The notes below the pieces were generated by a model. It had not been told where the DNA came from and ran no database searches. It worked only from the letters and a program-made list of their open reading frames with translations. A stretch of DNA of 64,000 nucleotides from Parablautia muri (GTDB lineage Bacteria > Bacillota > Clostridia > Lachnospirales > Lachnospiraceae). Below, in pieces: positions 1 to 8,321 of the stretch. The stretch lies in the NCBI RefSeq assembly GCF_009917485.1, contig NZ_QZDT01000017.1, forward strand, positions 33,924-97,923, given 5' to 3'. Position 1 is the first letter of the stretch; each line of letters starts with the position of its first letter. Made by a program: the position numbers and the translations under genes.

Positions 1-471
1 TTCCCCGCTTTCATCCATAGGCTTAATTTCATCTTCCGGGATTTTAGGCGGATATTCCCCAAACAAGGTATGATCCGGTATGACGATCACGTCATTTTGT
101 TCTTCCGTTGTTTCCAGCGGTGTCAGCTGAATGGGCTGCAGAGCTGTAACATCCGGCAGGATTTCCGTTCCTGAAACCATCACAGGTTCGTAGCCGGGCG
201 CTTCAACCTGTATGTTATATTCCGAATAGGGCTGTTGTTCCACAGGTGTCAGGCTGTATTCTATGGGCGGCGCCGGAAGATCAACTACTTCTGTCTGGCC
301 TGATGAATTAGTGTTAAGCTTTTCTATGGTCACATCCGGTATGCCTGTATAGGAAATTGTGACGGTGGCGTCCTGTATGGGAATAAGCCCTAAAGAGGAA
401 GTCACATTAATTTGCAGCTTTCCCACCGAGTTATTATCTGTCTGAGCCATCCGTAAAATATTTTGGGGCAT
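1..471 (-). CDS. SleC-like spore cortex-lytic / peptidoglycan-binding protein, N-terminal part
   Basis: Open frame running off the left edge; only the first ~157 residues are visible. The visible part reads as a beta-rich, carboxypeptidase-regulatory-like domain (LQINVTSSLG, SYTGIPDVTIEKL, PPIEYSLTPVE, EAPGYEPV) ending in VIPDHTLFGEYPPKIPEDE. From memory this matches the N-terminal region of Lachnospiraceae SleC-type proteins, which carry a peptidoglycan-binding domain further on and hydrolyse spore cortex at germination; that part lies outside the window. ATG 471 is chosen over the in-frame ATG at 450 because AGAGG stands 6 nt before it. The Shine-Dalgarno lies inside a perfect 16-bp inverted repeat. 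No signal peptide is seen. It follows the GPH transporter on the same strand with a ~155-nt gap. Confidence 0.68.
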   Translation of the reverse strand, partial: MPQNILRMAQTDNNSVGKLQINVTSSLGLIPIQDATVTISYTGIPDVTIEKLNTNSSGQTEVVDLPAPPIEYSLTPVEQQPYSEYNIQVEAPGYEPVMVSGTEILPDVTALQPIQLTPLETTEEQNDVIVIPDHTLFGEYPPKIPEDEIKPMDESGE

Positions 472-472
472 A

Positions 473-518
473 AAATACCTCTGCATATTCGTTTATCCTA
501 TCATATGCAGAGGTATTT
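473..518 (-). promoter_or_regulatory. Perfect 16-bp inverted repeat covering the SleC-like gene's ribosome site
   Basis: Arms at 473-488 and 503-518 are exact reverse complements with a 14-nt loop. On the minus strand the downstream arm contains AGAGG, the only Shine-Dalgarno for ATG 471. In RNA the hairpin would hide the ribosome site; it could also act as a weak terminator for the upstream transporter operon. The structure is seen; either role is inference. Confidence 0.6.
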
Positions 519-627
519 AAACTGTTCATCAAAAAGCTTTCACCAAGCTGTTATCAAATCCGCCCATACCATTCATCATTTGCCGAAGGTACGGAAGAAA
601 CAAATCCTTTACGGATTGGCCGGCAGG

Positions 628-2001
628 TTATTTTGTCTGCCTGGCTGCTCTTTCGTCCAGGTCTTTGCGGATCTCAACATATTTTTCATTTGTAATTTCA
701 TAAAATGCCATGGAAATCAGGGATGCAATGTATCCTAAAATCGGCATGCCGAACCGCAGAAACACTATCATGTTAAGCACCGCCTCCGGCTGCTCCTGAT
801 TGGCCACGAATCCAACAAGCCCAAGGAAAAAGCTTGCAATAAATCCGCCGATGGCCATGCCAAACTTATTGATAAATGTCAAAGAAGAAGACATCAGCCC
901 GTCCGCCCGCTGTCCGAATTTCCACTCGGCATAGTCCGAGCATTCCGGCAGCATTGCCCAGCCAAGGTTGGAGGGAATTTTTGAAATAAATCCAAAAGCC
1001 GCCATTGCCGTCATCAAAATCATAACGGAAGGTTCTCTGATAAAAAGCGTAACTGCCAGAGGAATAATGGACAAGCAGCTCCCTATCCAATACAACTTTT
1101 TCTTTCCCAGCCATTTGGTCAAAAGCGGCAGCAGCGGTATGGACACGATACCTGCAAACAGAATGGCCGAAGCTGCTACCGGCACCAAATCTTCACGCTT
1201 GAGTACATATTTAAAATAATACATATTGACCGCACTATATGTAGCATTTGCCAATACATCCGTACCAAAGGCAATCATCAACATCAGCATAGGTTTATTT
1301 TTGATTAGCAGCTGCAAATCTTTGAGCATGTTAAAGGACTGTTTCCCGCCCTGTTTTGTTTCCACACATTTGTCATATGGCTTTCCGCCCCATGCACAAA
1401 TCCAGAAAGAAATTGTCGTAAGAATGCCAACAAGAGCCCCATACATTGCCCATCCCTGTTTTCCTCCTCCAAAGGCTTCCACCAGGGGCAGAGCCATAAT
1501 TGTAATGATAAACTGGGATACGGTTCCCATTCCCTGTTTCCAGGATACAATAACAGTCCTTTGGTCCGGGTCCTGGGACAACACCGGCGTCAAAGAATGA
1601 TAGGGGATATTTACCACTGTGGAGGCAAGAGAATATGCAATATATACCACATATACATATACAATTTTCATATTGGGCGATAAGTCGGGGGCTGTAAACA
1701 GCAAGAAAATCAAGAATCCTAAAACCGGCGCTCCGAATATGATCCATGGCCTGAACCGCCCAAATTTGCTGCGCGTGTGGTCCCCCATCATTCCCATAAG
1801 GGGATCCGTAAAGGCATCAATAAATCTGGATACCAGCATCAGCCCTGATACCACCATGGTATCAATACCAAATATATCCGTGTAAAAGAATGTCAGGTAA
1901 GACATTACTAAAATAAAGGCAAGATTCGACCCTAATCCGCCAAAAGAATATTTAAATACATCCGAAAATTTCGCTTTTGCATATTTACTTTTCTGATTCA
2001 T
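628..2001 (-). CDS. GPH-family sugar:cation symporter (MFS fold)
   Basis: 457-residue, about 12-helix transporter. The GPH (glycoside-pentoside-hexuronide:cation symporter) signature is clear near residues 62-87: DAFTDPLMGMMGD followed by FGRFRPW. The family imports glycosides, pentosides or uronides with Na+ or H+. The frame is open to 2112, but ATG 2001 has GAGG 6 nt upstream, gives an N-terminus (MNQKSKYAKAKFSDVF) that matches the family, and drops a non-homologous extension. It lies downstream of the sulfatase on the same strand, so it probably imports a sugar released from a sulfated glycan, and it is probably co-transcribed from the operator-bearing promoter near 3.9 kb. Substrate unknown. 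Confidence 0.88.
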   Translation of the reverse strand: MNQKSKYAKAKFSDVFKYSFGGLGSNLAFILVMSYLTFFYTDIFGIDTMVVSGLMLVSRFIDAFTDPLMGMMGDHTRSKFGRFRPWIIFGAPVLGFLIFLLFTAPDLSPNMKIVYVYVVYIAYSLASTVVNIPYHSLTPVLSQDPDQRTVIVSWKQGMGTVSQFIITIMALPLVEAFGGGKQGWAMYGALVGILTTISFWICAWGGKPYDKCVETKQGGKQSFNMLKDLQLLIKNKPMLMLMIAFGTDVLANATYSAVNMYYFKYVLKREDLVPVAASAILFAGIVSIPLLPLLTKWLGKKKLYWIGSCLSIIPLAVTLFIREPSVMILMTAMAAFGFISKIPSNLGWAMLPECSDYAEWKFGQRADGLMSSSLTFINKFGMAIGGFIASFFLGLVGFVANQEQPEAVLNMIVFLRFGMPILGYIASLISMAFYEITNEKYVEIRKDLDERAARQTK

Positions 2002-2154
2002 ATTTTTCCTCATTTCTGCGCTGCTTTTTGCGCTTATTTTGTGTATAACAAAGTTTGTGGATACGCCACGGACAAAAATCCCTTTAAGCCGGAAAAGCCG
2101 TTGTTTTGCCACTCACCTGCCCTGTTGTCCGCAAAAGCCGCCTTGGGGCAGCAT

Positions 2155-3651
2155 TTAAATCCCCAATCTGGCAAACAATTCCTCCGGGGCGTCATTTGTC
2201 ATCATACTCTCACGAATATAACCGCACATCTGCCGCCTGATTTCCTGATTCTCAATGGGATGCTCCTGTCCTGGGTCCGTCTCCAAATCAAACAGCATAG
2301 AACCAAAGGCAGTGGTATCTCCCATCCTGTTTTTCGATTCAATCTTCATAAGCCTGCATCCTTTTGTGAAGGAGAAAGGGCCTGCCAATTCCATATTCTG
2401 TAATTCCTGCGGGCTGAACATGGCGCGCATATGGGTTGGCATCAGTGTGTATTCATAAACCGGGGCCTCGGGGTTTGCCGCCGAATGCATATACAGATAC
2501 CTCCCGTCCGTAACATTCACCTGACTTCCATGATAACCGAAGACCGCATATCTCCGTATGGGTGTATCCTCATCCATCACACCGCCTAAGGGCCTGCCCT
2601 CCATATCCTTTGGAATATCCACACCAAAATATTCCAAAAGCGTAGGCGCAATATCAATCATCTGTACCAGTGCGTTTCTCTTTACGCCCGCGCAGTTTTT
2701 GCGCCTGGGGTCGTAAATGTATAAGGGCGTGTGGGCGATTTCGTTGTAAATGGGCATAGTTGTTTTTCCCCACCAGCCATGCTCGCCCAGCAAAAATCCA
2801 TGGTCTGTGTTTACAATCAGCATTGTGTCTTCCCAAAGGTTATACTTATCCATAAGGTCAAGGACTTTGCCCAGATACCTGTCACACTTGCTAAGCAGCG
2901 CCCCATACTCATACCGCACATGTGCTACTGTGTTCTCATCTTCTTTCACCGGCGCATAGGGAGGCCAATCGGCTTCCGCCTCGCTGTCTCCTACAAATGT
3001 GTGGGGATATAAGGCTTTATCCTCCTTAAGGGTATAAAACGGCTCGTGAGGGTCAAAAGTCTCTATCTGCAAAAACCAGTTATCTTCTTGATGGTTTTTT
3101 TCTATAAATTCCATTCCATATCGAAAAGTAACGGCCTGGGAGGTTTTTTCCTCCGTATTCATTTCACGGCGGTTTACTTCATCATGGGTCAACATTTTCG
3201 TGTACGGCGGATAGGAAAGCATAACTTCTTTGTTTTTAAATACTGTCTTCTTATCATACCGATAGCCCAAATCCGCCTTCCAGAGATCTCCCTCCTGTCC
3301 CCTGGAAATTTCCCAGGAGGAATAGCGGTTGTGATAGGTGCATCCCCCATCTTCCCAGTAATGCTGGTGATCGCTGATTAGATGGGTATAAATACCTGCT
3401 TTTTTTAAAAGCTCCGGCATGGAATCGTCAAAGGGTTCCATAGGCCCCCAGCCTCTGTGATAGAAATTGATCCTTCCTGTCTGCAATTCCCTTCTTGCCG
3501 GCATACAGGGCATACTTCCCACATAACAATTTTCAAATTGTACACAGCGCTCTGCAAGCCGTCTGAAATTAGGTGTGATCGTCCAGTCACACCCATAGGT
3601 TTCCAGCATATGGCGGTTCAGGGAATCATACATTACCATAATTGCCTTCAT
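2155..3651 (-). CDS. Cys-type sulfatase (arylsulfatase family)
   Basis: 498 residues, no signal peptide, so probably cytoplasmic. The sulfatase signature is complete: C49-M-P51-A-R53 followed by RELQTG, with C49 the residue oxidised to formylglycine. Metal-site elements are visible: D9 in the N-terminal strand and NTDHGFLLGEHG in the core. The cysteine form needs maturation by a radical-SAM anSME in anaerobes, and one is encoded at 6302. The family removes sulfate from glycans or aryl sulfates; the cytoplasmic location and the adjacent GPH transporter suggest action on an imported small sulfated sugar. GGAG lies 10 nt before ATG 3651. It is the first gene behind an operator-containing promoter region. 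Exact substrate cannot be told from sequence. Confidence 0.9.
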   Translation of the reverse strand: MKAIMVMYDSLNRHMLETYGCDWTITPNFRRLAERCVQFENCYVGSMPCMPARRELQTGRINFYHRGWGPMEPFDDSMPELLKKAGIYTHLISDHQHYWEDGGCTYHNRYSSWEISRGQEGDLWKADLGYRYDKKTVFKNKEVMLSYPPYTKMLTHDEVNRREMNTEEKTSQAVTFRYGMEFIEKNHQEDNWFLQIETFDPHEPFYTLKEDKALYPHTFVGDSEAEADWPPYAPVKEDENTVAHVRYEYGALLSKCDRYLGKVLDLMDKYNLWEDTMLIVNTDHGFLLGEHGWWGKTTMPIYNEIAHTPLYIYDPRRKNCAGVKRNALVQMIDIAPTLLEYFGVDIPKDMEGRPLGGVMDEDTPIRRYAVFGYHGSQVNVTDGRYLYMHSAANPEAPVYEYTLMPTHMRAMFSPQELQNMELAGPFSFTKGCRLMKIESKNRMGDTTAFGSMLFDLETDPGQEHPIENQEIRRQMCGYIRESMMTNDAPEELFARLGI

Positions 3652-3907
3652 TTTCGTATTACTCCTTTCCTTTTACTAAATCCGGTAATTGCAAAACCCA
3701 TAGTTCGGTACGGAAATCAAGCACAGCCGTCAGCCGTATCCATTGACGCCATATTCTTTCATTCTTTGGTTTTCCAATTATCCCTTTATTAAATGACGAA
3801 TCATCTAATTTCTTTTTTATGATTGCTTTTCTTACCATGCGCTGCCAAGCAGAGCATAGTATTGGTTATTTAGTGGATTTGCTTGTTTTATCATTGTTAA
3901 CTTTCAA

Positions 3908-3929
3908 ATTTTGAAAACGTTTTCAAAAT
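3908..3929. promoter_or_regulatory. LacI-type operator in the sulfatase promoter region
   Basis: A perfect 22-bp palindrome with half-site ATTTTGAAAAC / GTTTTCAAAAT. An identical site lies at 5017-5038, upstream of the LacI regulator between them. It lies ~257 nt upstream of the sulfatase start, in the only sizeable gap ahead of the sulfatase/transporter genes. It also fits the looser CcpA cre consensus (TGNAANCGNNNNCA), so carbon catabolite control is an alternative or an addition. Confidence 0.75.
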
Positions 3930-3938
3930 CAGGCTGTT

Positions 3939-3964
3939 TATAAGGCGCCTACAAACGCCTTATA
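3939..3964 (-). terminator. Hairpin at the end of the LacI gene
   Basis: TATAAGGCG (3939-3947) pairs with CGCCTTATA (3956-3964) across the stop codon of the LacI regulator. There is no long U-run after it, so it may be a weak terminator that lets transcription reach the sulfatase. Confidence 0.35.
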
Positions 3965-4983
3965 GAATTTCTTTCAATATATTTTGTTTCGTATTCAATT
4001 GAAGTTTCATTTACTTCTCTGTTCTCGATATAATCAATCAAAAGCTCCGCCGCTCCAACTCCCATATCTTTAGCAGGCACATAAAAGCTTGAAACCTGTG
4101 GGTATAAAAGTGTGCCGGCATCATACCTGTGCTCTACTGACAAAAGGGAAACCTGCTCCGGTACTTTGATCTGCAGTTCCGCACAGACGCTTAACAGAAT
4201 CTGTGCATCTTCTATTCCTCTTGCGCATACCGCCGTGCAGCCTCTGCGCAAAACATATTCTTTTATATCCTGCAGAACATGGTCCCGAGGCTCAAAATGT
4301 GAATCCGTTACACGAAGAAAAATTTCCATATCCGGTATTTCGCTGTGAATCCGGTCCATAACCCCTTTCACGTAGTGATTATGCGACCTGGCCATGAATA
4401 AAAGCACTTTCTTATGGCCGCTGTTTCTGAGCACCTCTATCATCTGCACATTATACTGTTCAAATTGTGCATATACATTCAGCCCTTCTTTATGAACCCT
4501 TTTTCCAATGTACACAACCGGATATCCTTCCTCCATGATCTGCCAGACCACATCCGCGTTGTCCTCAACGGATTTATTGGTCAGCCCGCTTAAAATCAAT
4601 CCATCTATACGCTTCTGTCTGATATATTCAAGGTATTTGGGGGTATGCTTTTTTCTGCTCTCGGTTTCTTTGCTCTCGCTAATCAGAACCATACTGTAAT
4701 TCTGATAAGCCATAACCTTTTCAATTCCTTTCAGCAGTTCCAGATAATAGCTGACCTCAAAAATTGAATCTGCTCCATTGGGAAAATATACTCCAATCAT
4801 GTTGGAAGTCTGCTTTTTCAATCCTCTTGCAAACTGGTTTGGCTCATAATGATAATATTCCATGGCCTCTTTTACAGCCAGCATCTTTTTCTCACTGACT
4901 GTTGCCGTGTTATTTAAGATTCTGGATACCGTAGAAATAGAAACGCCTGCCCGGCTTGCTACATCCCTGATTGAAACTTCCAT
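3949..4983 (-). CDS. LacI/GalR-family transcriptional regulator of the sulfatase locus
   Basis: 344 residues. An N-terminal LacI helix-turn-helix (VSIRDVASRAGVSISTVSRILNN, hinge near residue 55) is followed by a periplasmic-binding-protein-like sensor domain (from about IGVYFPN, residue 63). The family represses catabolic genes and is released by a sugar ligand. Identical perfect palindromes lie 34 bp upstream of its start (self-regulation) and downstream in the sulfatase promoter region, so it most likely controls the sulfatase/GPH unit and itself. The ligand is unknown, perhaps a sulfated sugar or its desulfated product. Confidence 0.9.
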   Translation of the reverse strand: MEVSIRDVASRAGVSISTVSRILNNTATVSEKKMLAVKEAMEYYHYEPNQFARGLKKQTSNMIGVYFPNGADSIFEVSYYLELLKGIEKVMAYQNYSMVLISESKETESRKKHTPKYLEYIRQKRIDGLILSGLTNKSVEDNADVVWQIMEEGYPVVYIGKRVHKEGLNVYAQFEQYNVQMIEVLRNSGHKKVLLFMARSHNHYVKGVMDRIHSEIPDMEIFLRVTDSHFEPRDHVLQDIKEYVLRRGCTAVCARGIEDAQILLSVCAELQIKVPEQVSLLSVEHRYDAGTLLYPQVSSFYVPAKDMGVGAAELLIDYIENREVNETSIEYETKYIERNSIRRL

Positions 4984-5016
4984 CTGTCTTTCATTCCCAT
5001 GTCGATTATTTTTCTG

Positions 5017-5038
5017 ATTTTGAAAACGTTTTCAAAAT
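5017..5038. promoter_or_regulatory. LacI-type operator upstream of the regulator gene
   Basis: Same 22-bp palindrome as at 3908-3929, here symmetric over 24 bp (5016-5039). It ends 34 bp before the LacI start codon, a position suited to autoregulation. Confidence 0.75.
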
Positions 5039-5160
5039 CCTCTTTTATATTACGCAAAAAATTTTAATTATGCAATGGTAAAAAGTACACATTCTACTCT
5101 TTATTTTTTAGTACTTTTTAACAAAAATCCATCTATTACTCTAAGCAATGGACAGGCGGT

Positions 5161-5320
5161 GTAACTGTCCCAGGGTTACTTTTTAAGGGACAGGAATGCG
5201 CATTTACTGTGCACTGCGTGAGAACGTGATTCAGGTGTGAGGGGCGATTTTTGCGAAGCGAAACTTGGAATATCGCCCCGAATGTTACTATGAGCGGCTC
5301 CCAGGCCGTGAATCGTAACC
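5161..5320 (+). repeat. Dispersed intergenic repeat, family 1, copy A
   Basis: Shares long blocks with 8826-8933 and with the reverse complement of 36821-36957: GGAATGCGCATTTACTG, then GGTGTGAG, then CCCCGAATGTTACTATGAGC. This copy has an extra stretch near 5248-5270. It fills much of the 450-nt gap between the LacI regulator and the TauE gene. No convincing gene lies in this gap; the other sequence here is AT-rich promoter-like DNA. Confidence 0.75.
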
Positions 5321-5435
5321 ATCCCAGAGCTTTGCACTTGCTGCCCTTTTACAATCACTTGACATTACAACATAATTTTGTTATGTATTTTATATCCTGA
5401 AAACTTTTAAACCTGTCAACTTAAGAGGAAAAATT

Positions 5436-6224
5436 ATGCTGCTATTTATTTTTTTTGTAATCTGTTTTTCTGCCTCCATCATTGGAGCTATCTGCGGCAT
5501 CGGCGGCGGCGTCATCATCAAGCCTGTACTGGATGCTTTTCATGTGATGGATGTTGCCACAATCAGCTTTTTATCCGGCTGCACCGTTCTTTCCATGACC
5601 ACTTATTCGGTTGTGAAAAGCAAAATAAGCGGCCAGTCCCATATTGAACAAAAAACCGGATTCCCCCTTGCCATTGGCGCCGCTTTGGGCGGTCTTGCAG
5701 GGAAATGGATGTTTTCTTATATTTCTGCGCTCAGTCCTGACCGCAATAAGGTGGGCGCCGTTCAGGCCTTTTGTCTGCTCATTGTTACCCTGGGAACTTT
5801 GATATACACGATTTACAAGGAAAAAATAACCACAAAGAATATTAAAAGCCCGGTTGTCTGTATATTTATCGGTCTTTTCCTGGGTATTTTATCCTCCTTT
5901 TTGGGAATCGGCGGCGGTCCCATTAATCTGGTCGTCCTGTTTTTCTTTTTCTCCATGACCACCAAGGTTGCCGCTGAAAATTCCCTGTACATTATTTTCT
6001 TTTCTCAGATTGCCAGCCTTTTATCTTCCATTGTCACAAAGAGTGTTCCTGCCTTTGATATCACCATGCTCGTGCTGATGGTGATAGGCGGAATAACAGG
6101 AGGAATTACTGGAAGGGCGTTAAACAAAAAGATTTCCGATAAAACCGTGGACAAGCTTTTTATCGGTCTGATGGTTGTGATTATTTTTATCAACATTTAC
6201 AATATTTTTATTTACCTTGGGTGA
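5436..6224 (+). CDS. TauE/SafE (TSUP) family anion exporter
   Basis: 262-residue, about 8-helix membrane protein with the two-fold internal repeat of the family, each half carrying a Gly-rich loop: ICGIGGGVIIKP near residue 20 and FLGIGGGPINLV near residue 160. TSUP proteins move sulfite, sulfonates or related anions across the membrane. AAGAGG precedes ATG 5436. It sits between the sulfatase regulator and the sulfatase maturase, so export of sulfate or sulfite released by sulfatase action is a reasonable inference. The family is broad and the actual anion is not proven. Confidence 0.85.
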   Translation: MLLFIFFVICFSASIIGAICGIGGGVIIKPVLDAFHVMDVATISFLSGCTVLSMTTYSVVKSKISGQSHIEQKTGFPLAIGAALGGLAGKWMFSYISALSPDRNKVGAVQAFCLLIVTLGTLIYTIYKEKITTKNIKSPVVCIFIGLFLGILSSFLGIGGGPINLVVLFFFFSMTTKVAAENSLYIIFFSQIASLLSSIVTKSVPAFDITMLVLMVIGGITGGITGRALNKKISDKTVDKLFIGLMVVIIFINIYNIFIYLG

Positions 6225-6301
6225 CAATTGCGGAGCATCTGCAAGATATGACGGTATTTGATTAAAAATTCCCCATTTATTATCAGAAAGGAGCCCTGGC
6301 C

Positions 6302-7411
6302 ATGCCTGCAATCAGCGTACTGATAAAACCTGCGTCCAGTCTGTGCAATATGTCCTGCGACTATTGCTTTTATTGTGACGAAGCGGAAAAAAGAACACAA
6401 AAATCTTTCGGTTTTATGTCCCAGCAGACTTTAAAAAATGTAATCCGCAAAACAATGCTCCGGGCCGAAGGAATGATTAGTTATGCTTACCAGGGCGGAG
6501 AACCTACTTTGCGGGGACTGGATTTTTTTAAGCAGGCTGTTGCTTTTCAGAAGCAGTATAATAAACATCACATTGCAGTGCATAACGCGCTCCAGACAAA
6601 CGGATATTTGCTTGACGATACATGGTGTGAATTTTTAAAGGAAAATCAGTTTTTGGTGGGGCTTTCTTTAGATGGGACGCCCCAAATCCACGATTCCCTG
6701 CGGCATGACCGAAAAACAGGCGGCGCAACCTCCAAAAGAGTCTTAAAGGCCGCCAGGTTAATGGATGATTATGGAGTGGATTATAATATACTGACCGTAG
6801 TAACCTCGGAGATTGCCGAAAACGTTGCGGATGTTTATTCTTACTACAGAGAAATGGGATGGCATTATCAACAATATATTGCCTGTCTCGACCCTTTAGA
6901 GGAAGAACATGCAAAAACCTCCCACGGCCTGACGCCGGAGCTTTACGGACAGTTTCTTATTGATTTATTTTATCTTTGGCTGCAGGATTTGAAAAAGGGA
7001 AAGCAGCCTTACATCCGACAGTTTGAAAACTGGGTCGGCTTATCCGCCGGGTATGGCGCGGAGGCCTGCGACCAGCGCGGAACCTGCGGTATCCAGAACG
7101 TGGTAGAGGCTGACGGCAGCGTATACCCTTGCGATTTTTATATGCTGGATGCATACCGGCTTGGGAATTTTAACGAAGACCAATTAGACGCCATTGATAA
7201 CAGGAGAAAAGAAATCGGTTTTATTGAGCGCTCCCACAAGCTTGATGAAGCCTGCAAATCCTGCGGCTATTACAGGCTTTGCAGGGGCGGATGCCAGAGA
7301 AACCGCGACTTTGACGCCGCTACCGGACTTTATAAAAATTATTTTTGTGAAAGTTATAAAATGTTTTTTGAAAAGTATTATGACACACTCTTGCAGCTAA
7401 AGCGTATTTGA
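6302..7411 (+). CDS. Anaerobic sulfatase-maturating radical SAM enzyme (anSME)
   Basis: 369 residues. The radical-SAM motif C15-x3-C19-x2-C22 (CNMSCDYC) binds the SAM-cleaving 4Fe-4S cluster, and two Cys-rich SPASM clusters follow in the C-terminal half (CDQRGTC...YPCDFY and CKSCGYYRLCRGGC). AYQGGEPTL is the family's GGE motif. The enzyme oxidises the sulfatase active-site Cys (or Ser) to formylglycine without oxygen. Start is set by GAAAGGAG ahead of ATG 6302. The same-region Cys-type sulfatase at 2155 is the obvious client. It lies 77 nt after the TauE gene and is probably co-transcribed with it. Confidence 0.92.
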   Translation: MPAISVLIKPASSLCNMSCDYCFYCDEAEKRTQKSFGFMSQQTLKNVIRKTMLRAEGMISYAYQGGEPTLRGLDFFKQAVAFQKQYNKHHIAVHNALQTNGYLLDDTWCEFLKENQFLVGLSLDGTPQIHDSLRHDRKTGGATSKRVLKAARLMDDYGVDYNILTVVTSEIAENVADVYSYYREMGWHYQQYIACLDPLEEEHAKTSHGLTPELYGQFLIDLFYLWLQDLKKGKQPYIRQFENWVGLSAGYGAEACDQRGTCGIQNVVEADGSVYPCDFYMLDAYRLGNFNEDQLDAIDNRRKEIGFIERSHKLDEACKSCGYYRLCRGGCQRNRDFDAATGLYKNYFCESYKMFFEKYYDTLLQLKRI

Positions 7412-7531
7412 AAACTACTTTCCCAGGGATGTGCGTCACACTTTGTGGGAGATAAGACTCTATTGGGGATGATGACTGAGGGAACTTTATAATCATATTA
7501 TAGCGATATTATAATTTAGAGGTAGCATTTT

Positions 7532-7812
7532 ATGACAATAGAAATATTGAGAAATAAAATATTGACTATTGTAAATGAATTTCCGATAAAAAAATCATTC
7601 TTTTTGGTTCCAGAGCAAATGGTACAAATCATGAGGATAGTGATGTGGACTTAATGATAGAGTTTTTGATGCCGATTTCTTTGCTTACGTTGTCAATGAT
7701 AAGATTACGGCTTGAAGAAATCTTAAATCTGGAAGTGGATATTATTCATGGCCCAATTATGGAAACGGATTTGATTGAGATTGGAAAGGTAGTGGAATTG
7801 TATGCTGCATAG
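7532..7812 (+). pseudogene. MNT-type nucleotidyltransferase antitoxin, frameshifted
   Basis: Starts at ATG 7532 behind AGAGGT and reads MTIEILRNKILTIVNEFPIKK; one nucleotide is then missing in an A-run at 7588-7594. In the next frame it continues IILFGSRANGTNHEDSDVDL, the GSxAxG...SDxDL signature of minimal nucleotidyltransferases, and ends at 7812. Restoring one A gives a full ~93-residue protein of normal family length. These proteins are antitoxins that AMPylate their HEPN toxin partner, which overlaps it downstream by 11 nt. It may be a real pseudogene, a phase-variable tract, or a homopolymer sequencing error. Confidence 0.75.
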
Positions 7813-8139
7813 AGACAAAATAGTTATTAATAAAGTAATTTCGGAAATAATTATTGGATGTGAAATATTAAGTACATTTACTCTGGAAGAATTTGTAAGT
7901 GACGAAAAACTGAAACGAGCAGTTTGTATGACGGTTATCAATATTGGAGAATTCATAAAAATGTCACAGAGGATACCAGAAAAGAATACCCTCAAATACC
8001 TTGGAGAGCGATAGCCGGAATGCGTGATATTGCGGCACATAAATACCAAACTTTGCGAATGGAAGATGTTTATTATACGGTGCATATTGATTTCCCTACA
8101 TTAAAAGAGCAATTAAACAATTTAATTGAGATAAATTAA
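7802..8139 (+). pseudogene. HEPN (HepT/DUF86-like) toxin, frameshifted
   Basis: Begins at ATG 7802 inside the end of the MNT gene: MLHRDKIVINKVISEIIIGCEIL...VINIGEFIK. One nucleotide is missing in the A-run 7957-7961, after which the next frame gives NVTEDTRKEYPQIPWRAIAGMRDIAAHKY to a stop at 8139. MRDIAAHKY is the R-x4-H RNase motif of HepT toxins. One added A restores ~112 residues, the usual length. As sequenced, both members of the toxin-antitoxin pair are broken by the same kind of change. About 85 nt of open sequence after it (FASFYSLLEDGYIKAERIK) might be a further remnant but is not recognised. Confidence 0.75.
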
Positions 8140-8229
8140 TTTTTGCAAGTTTCTATTCGCTGTTGGAAGATGGTTATATTAAAGCTGAACGAATAAAACA
8201 GGTAAAGCAGATAAAAAAGTGGTAAAAAA

Positions 8230-8263
8230 TGACTCCGGTAAATTCAATGTTCCACCGGAGTCA
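8230..8263 (-). terminator. Terminator of the hemerythrin gene
   Basis: TGACTCCGGT (8230-8239) pairs with ACCGGAGTCA (8254-8263). On the minus strand a run of six T follows, as in a Rho-independent terminator. It also lies downstream of the HEPN gene on the other strand. Confidence 0.7.
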
Positions 8264-8321
8264 CAAATTATAATACTGGATTTTAAAGTTAGCATATTTG
8301 ATTGTTTATTATACATCCATC

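Noticed and set aside
463..738. Plus-strand ORF over the SleC leader and transporter end
   Set aside because: It overlaps the hairpin and the end of the GPH gene, has no ribosome site and no protein-like family features.
5176..5358. 60-aa minus-strand ORF inside repeat copy A
   Set aside because: It lies wholly in a noncoding repeat whose other copies do not keep the frame.
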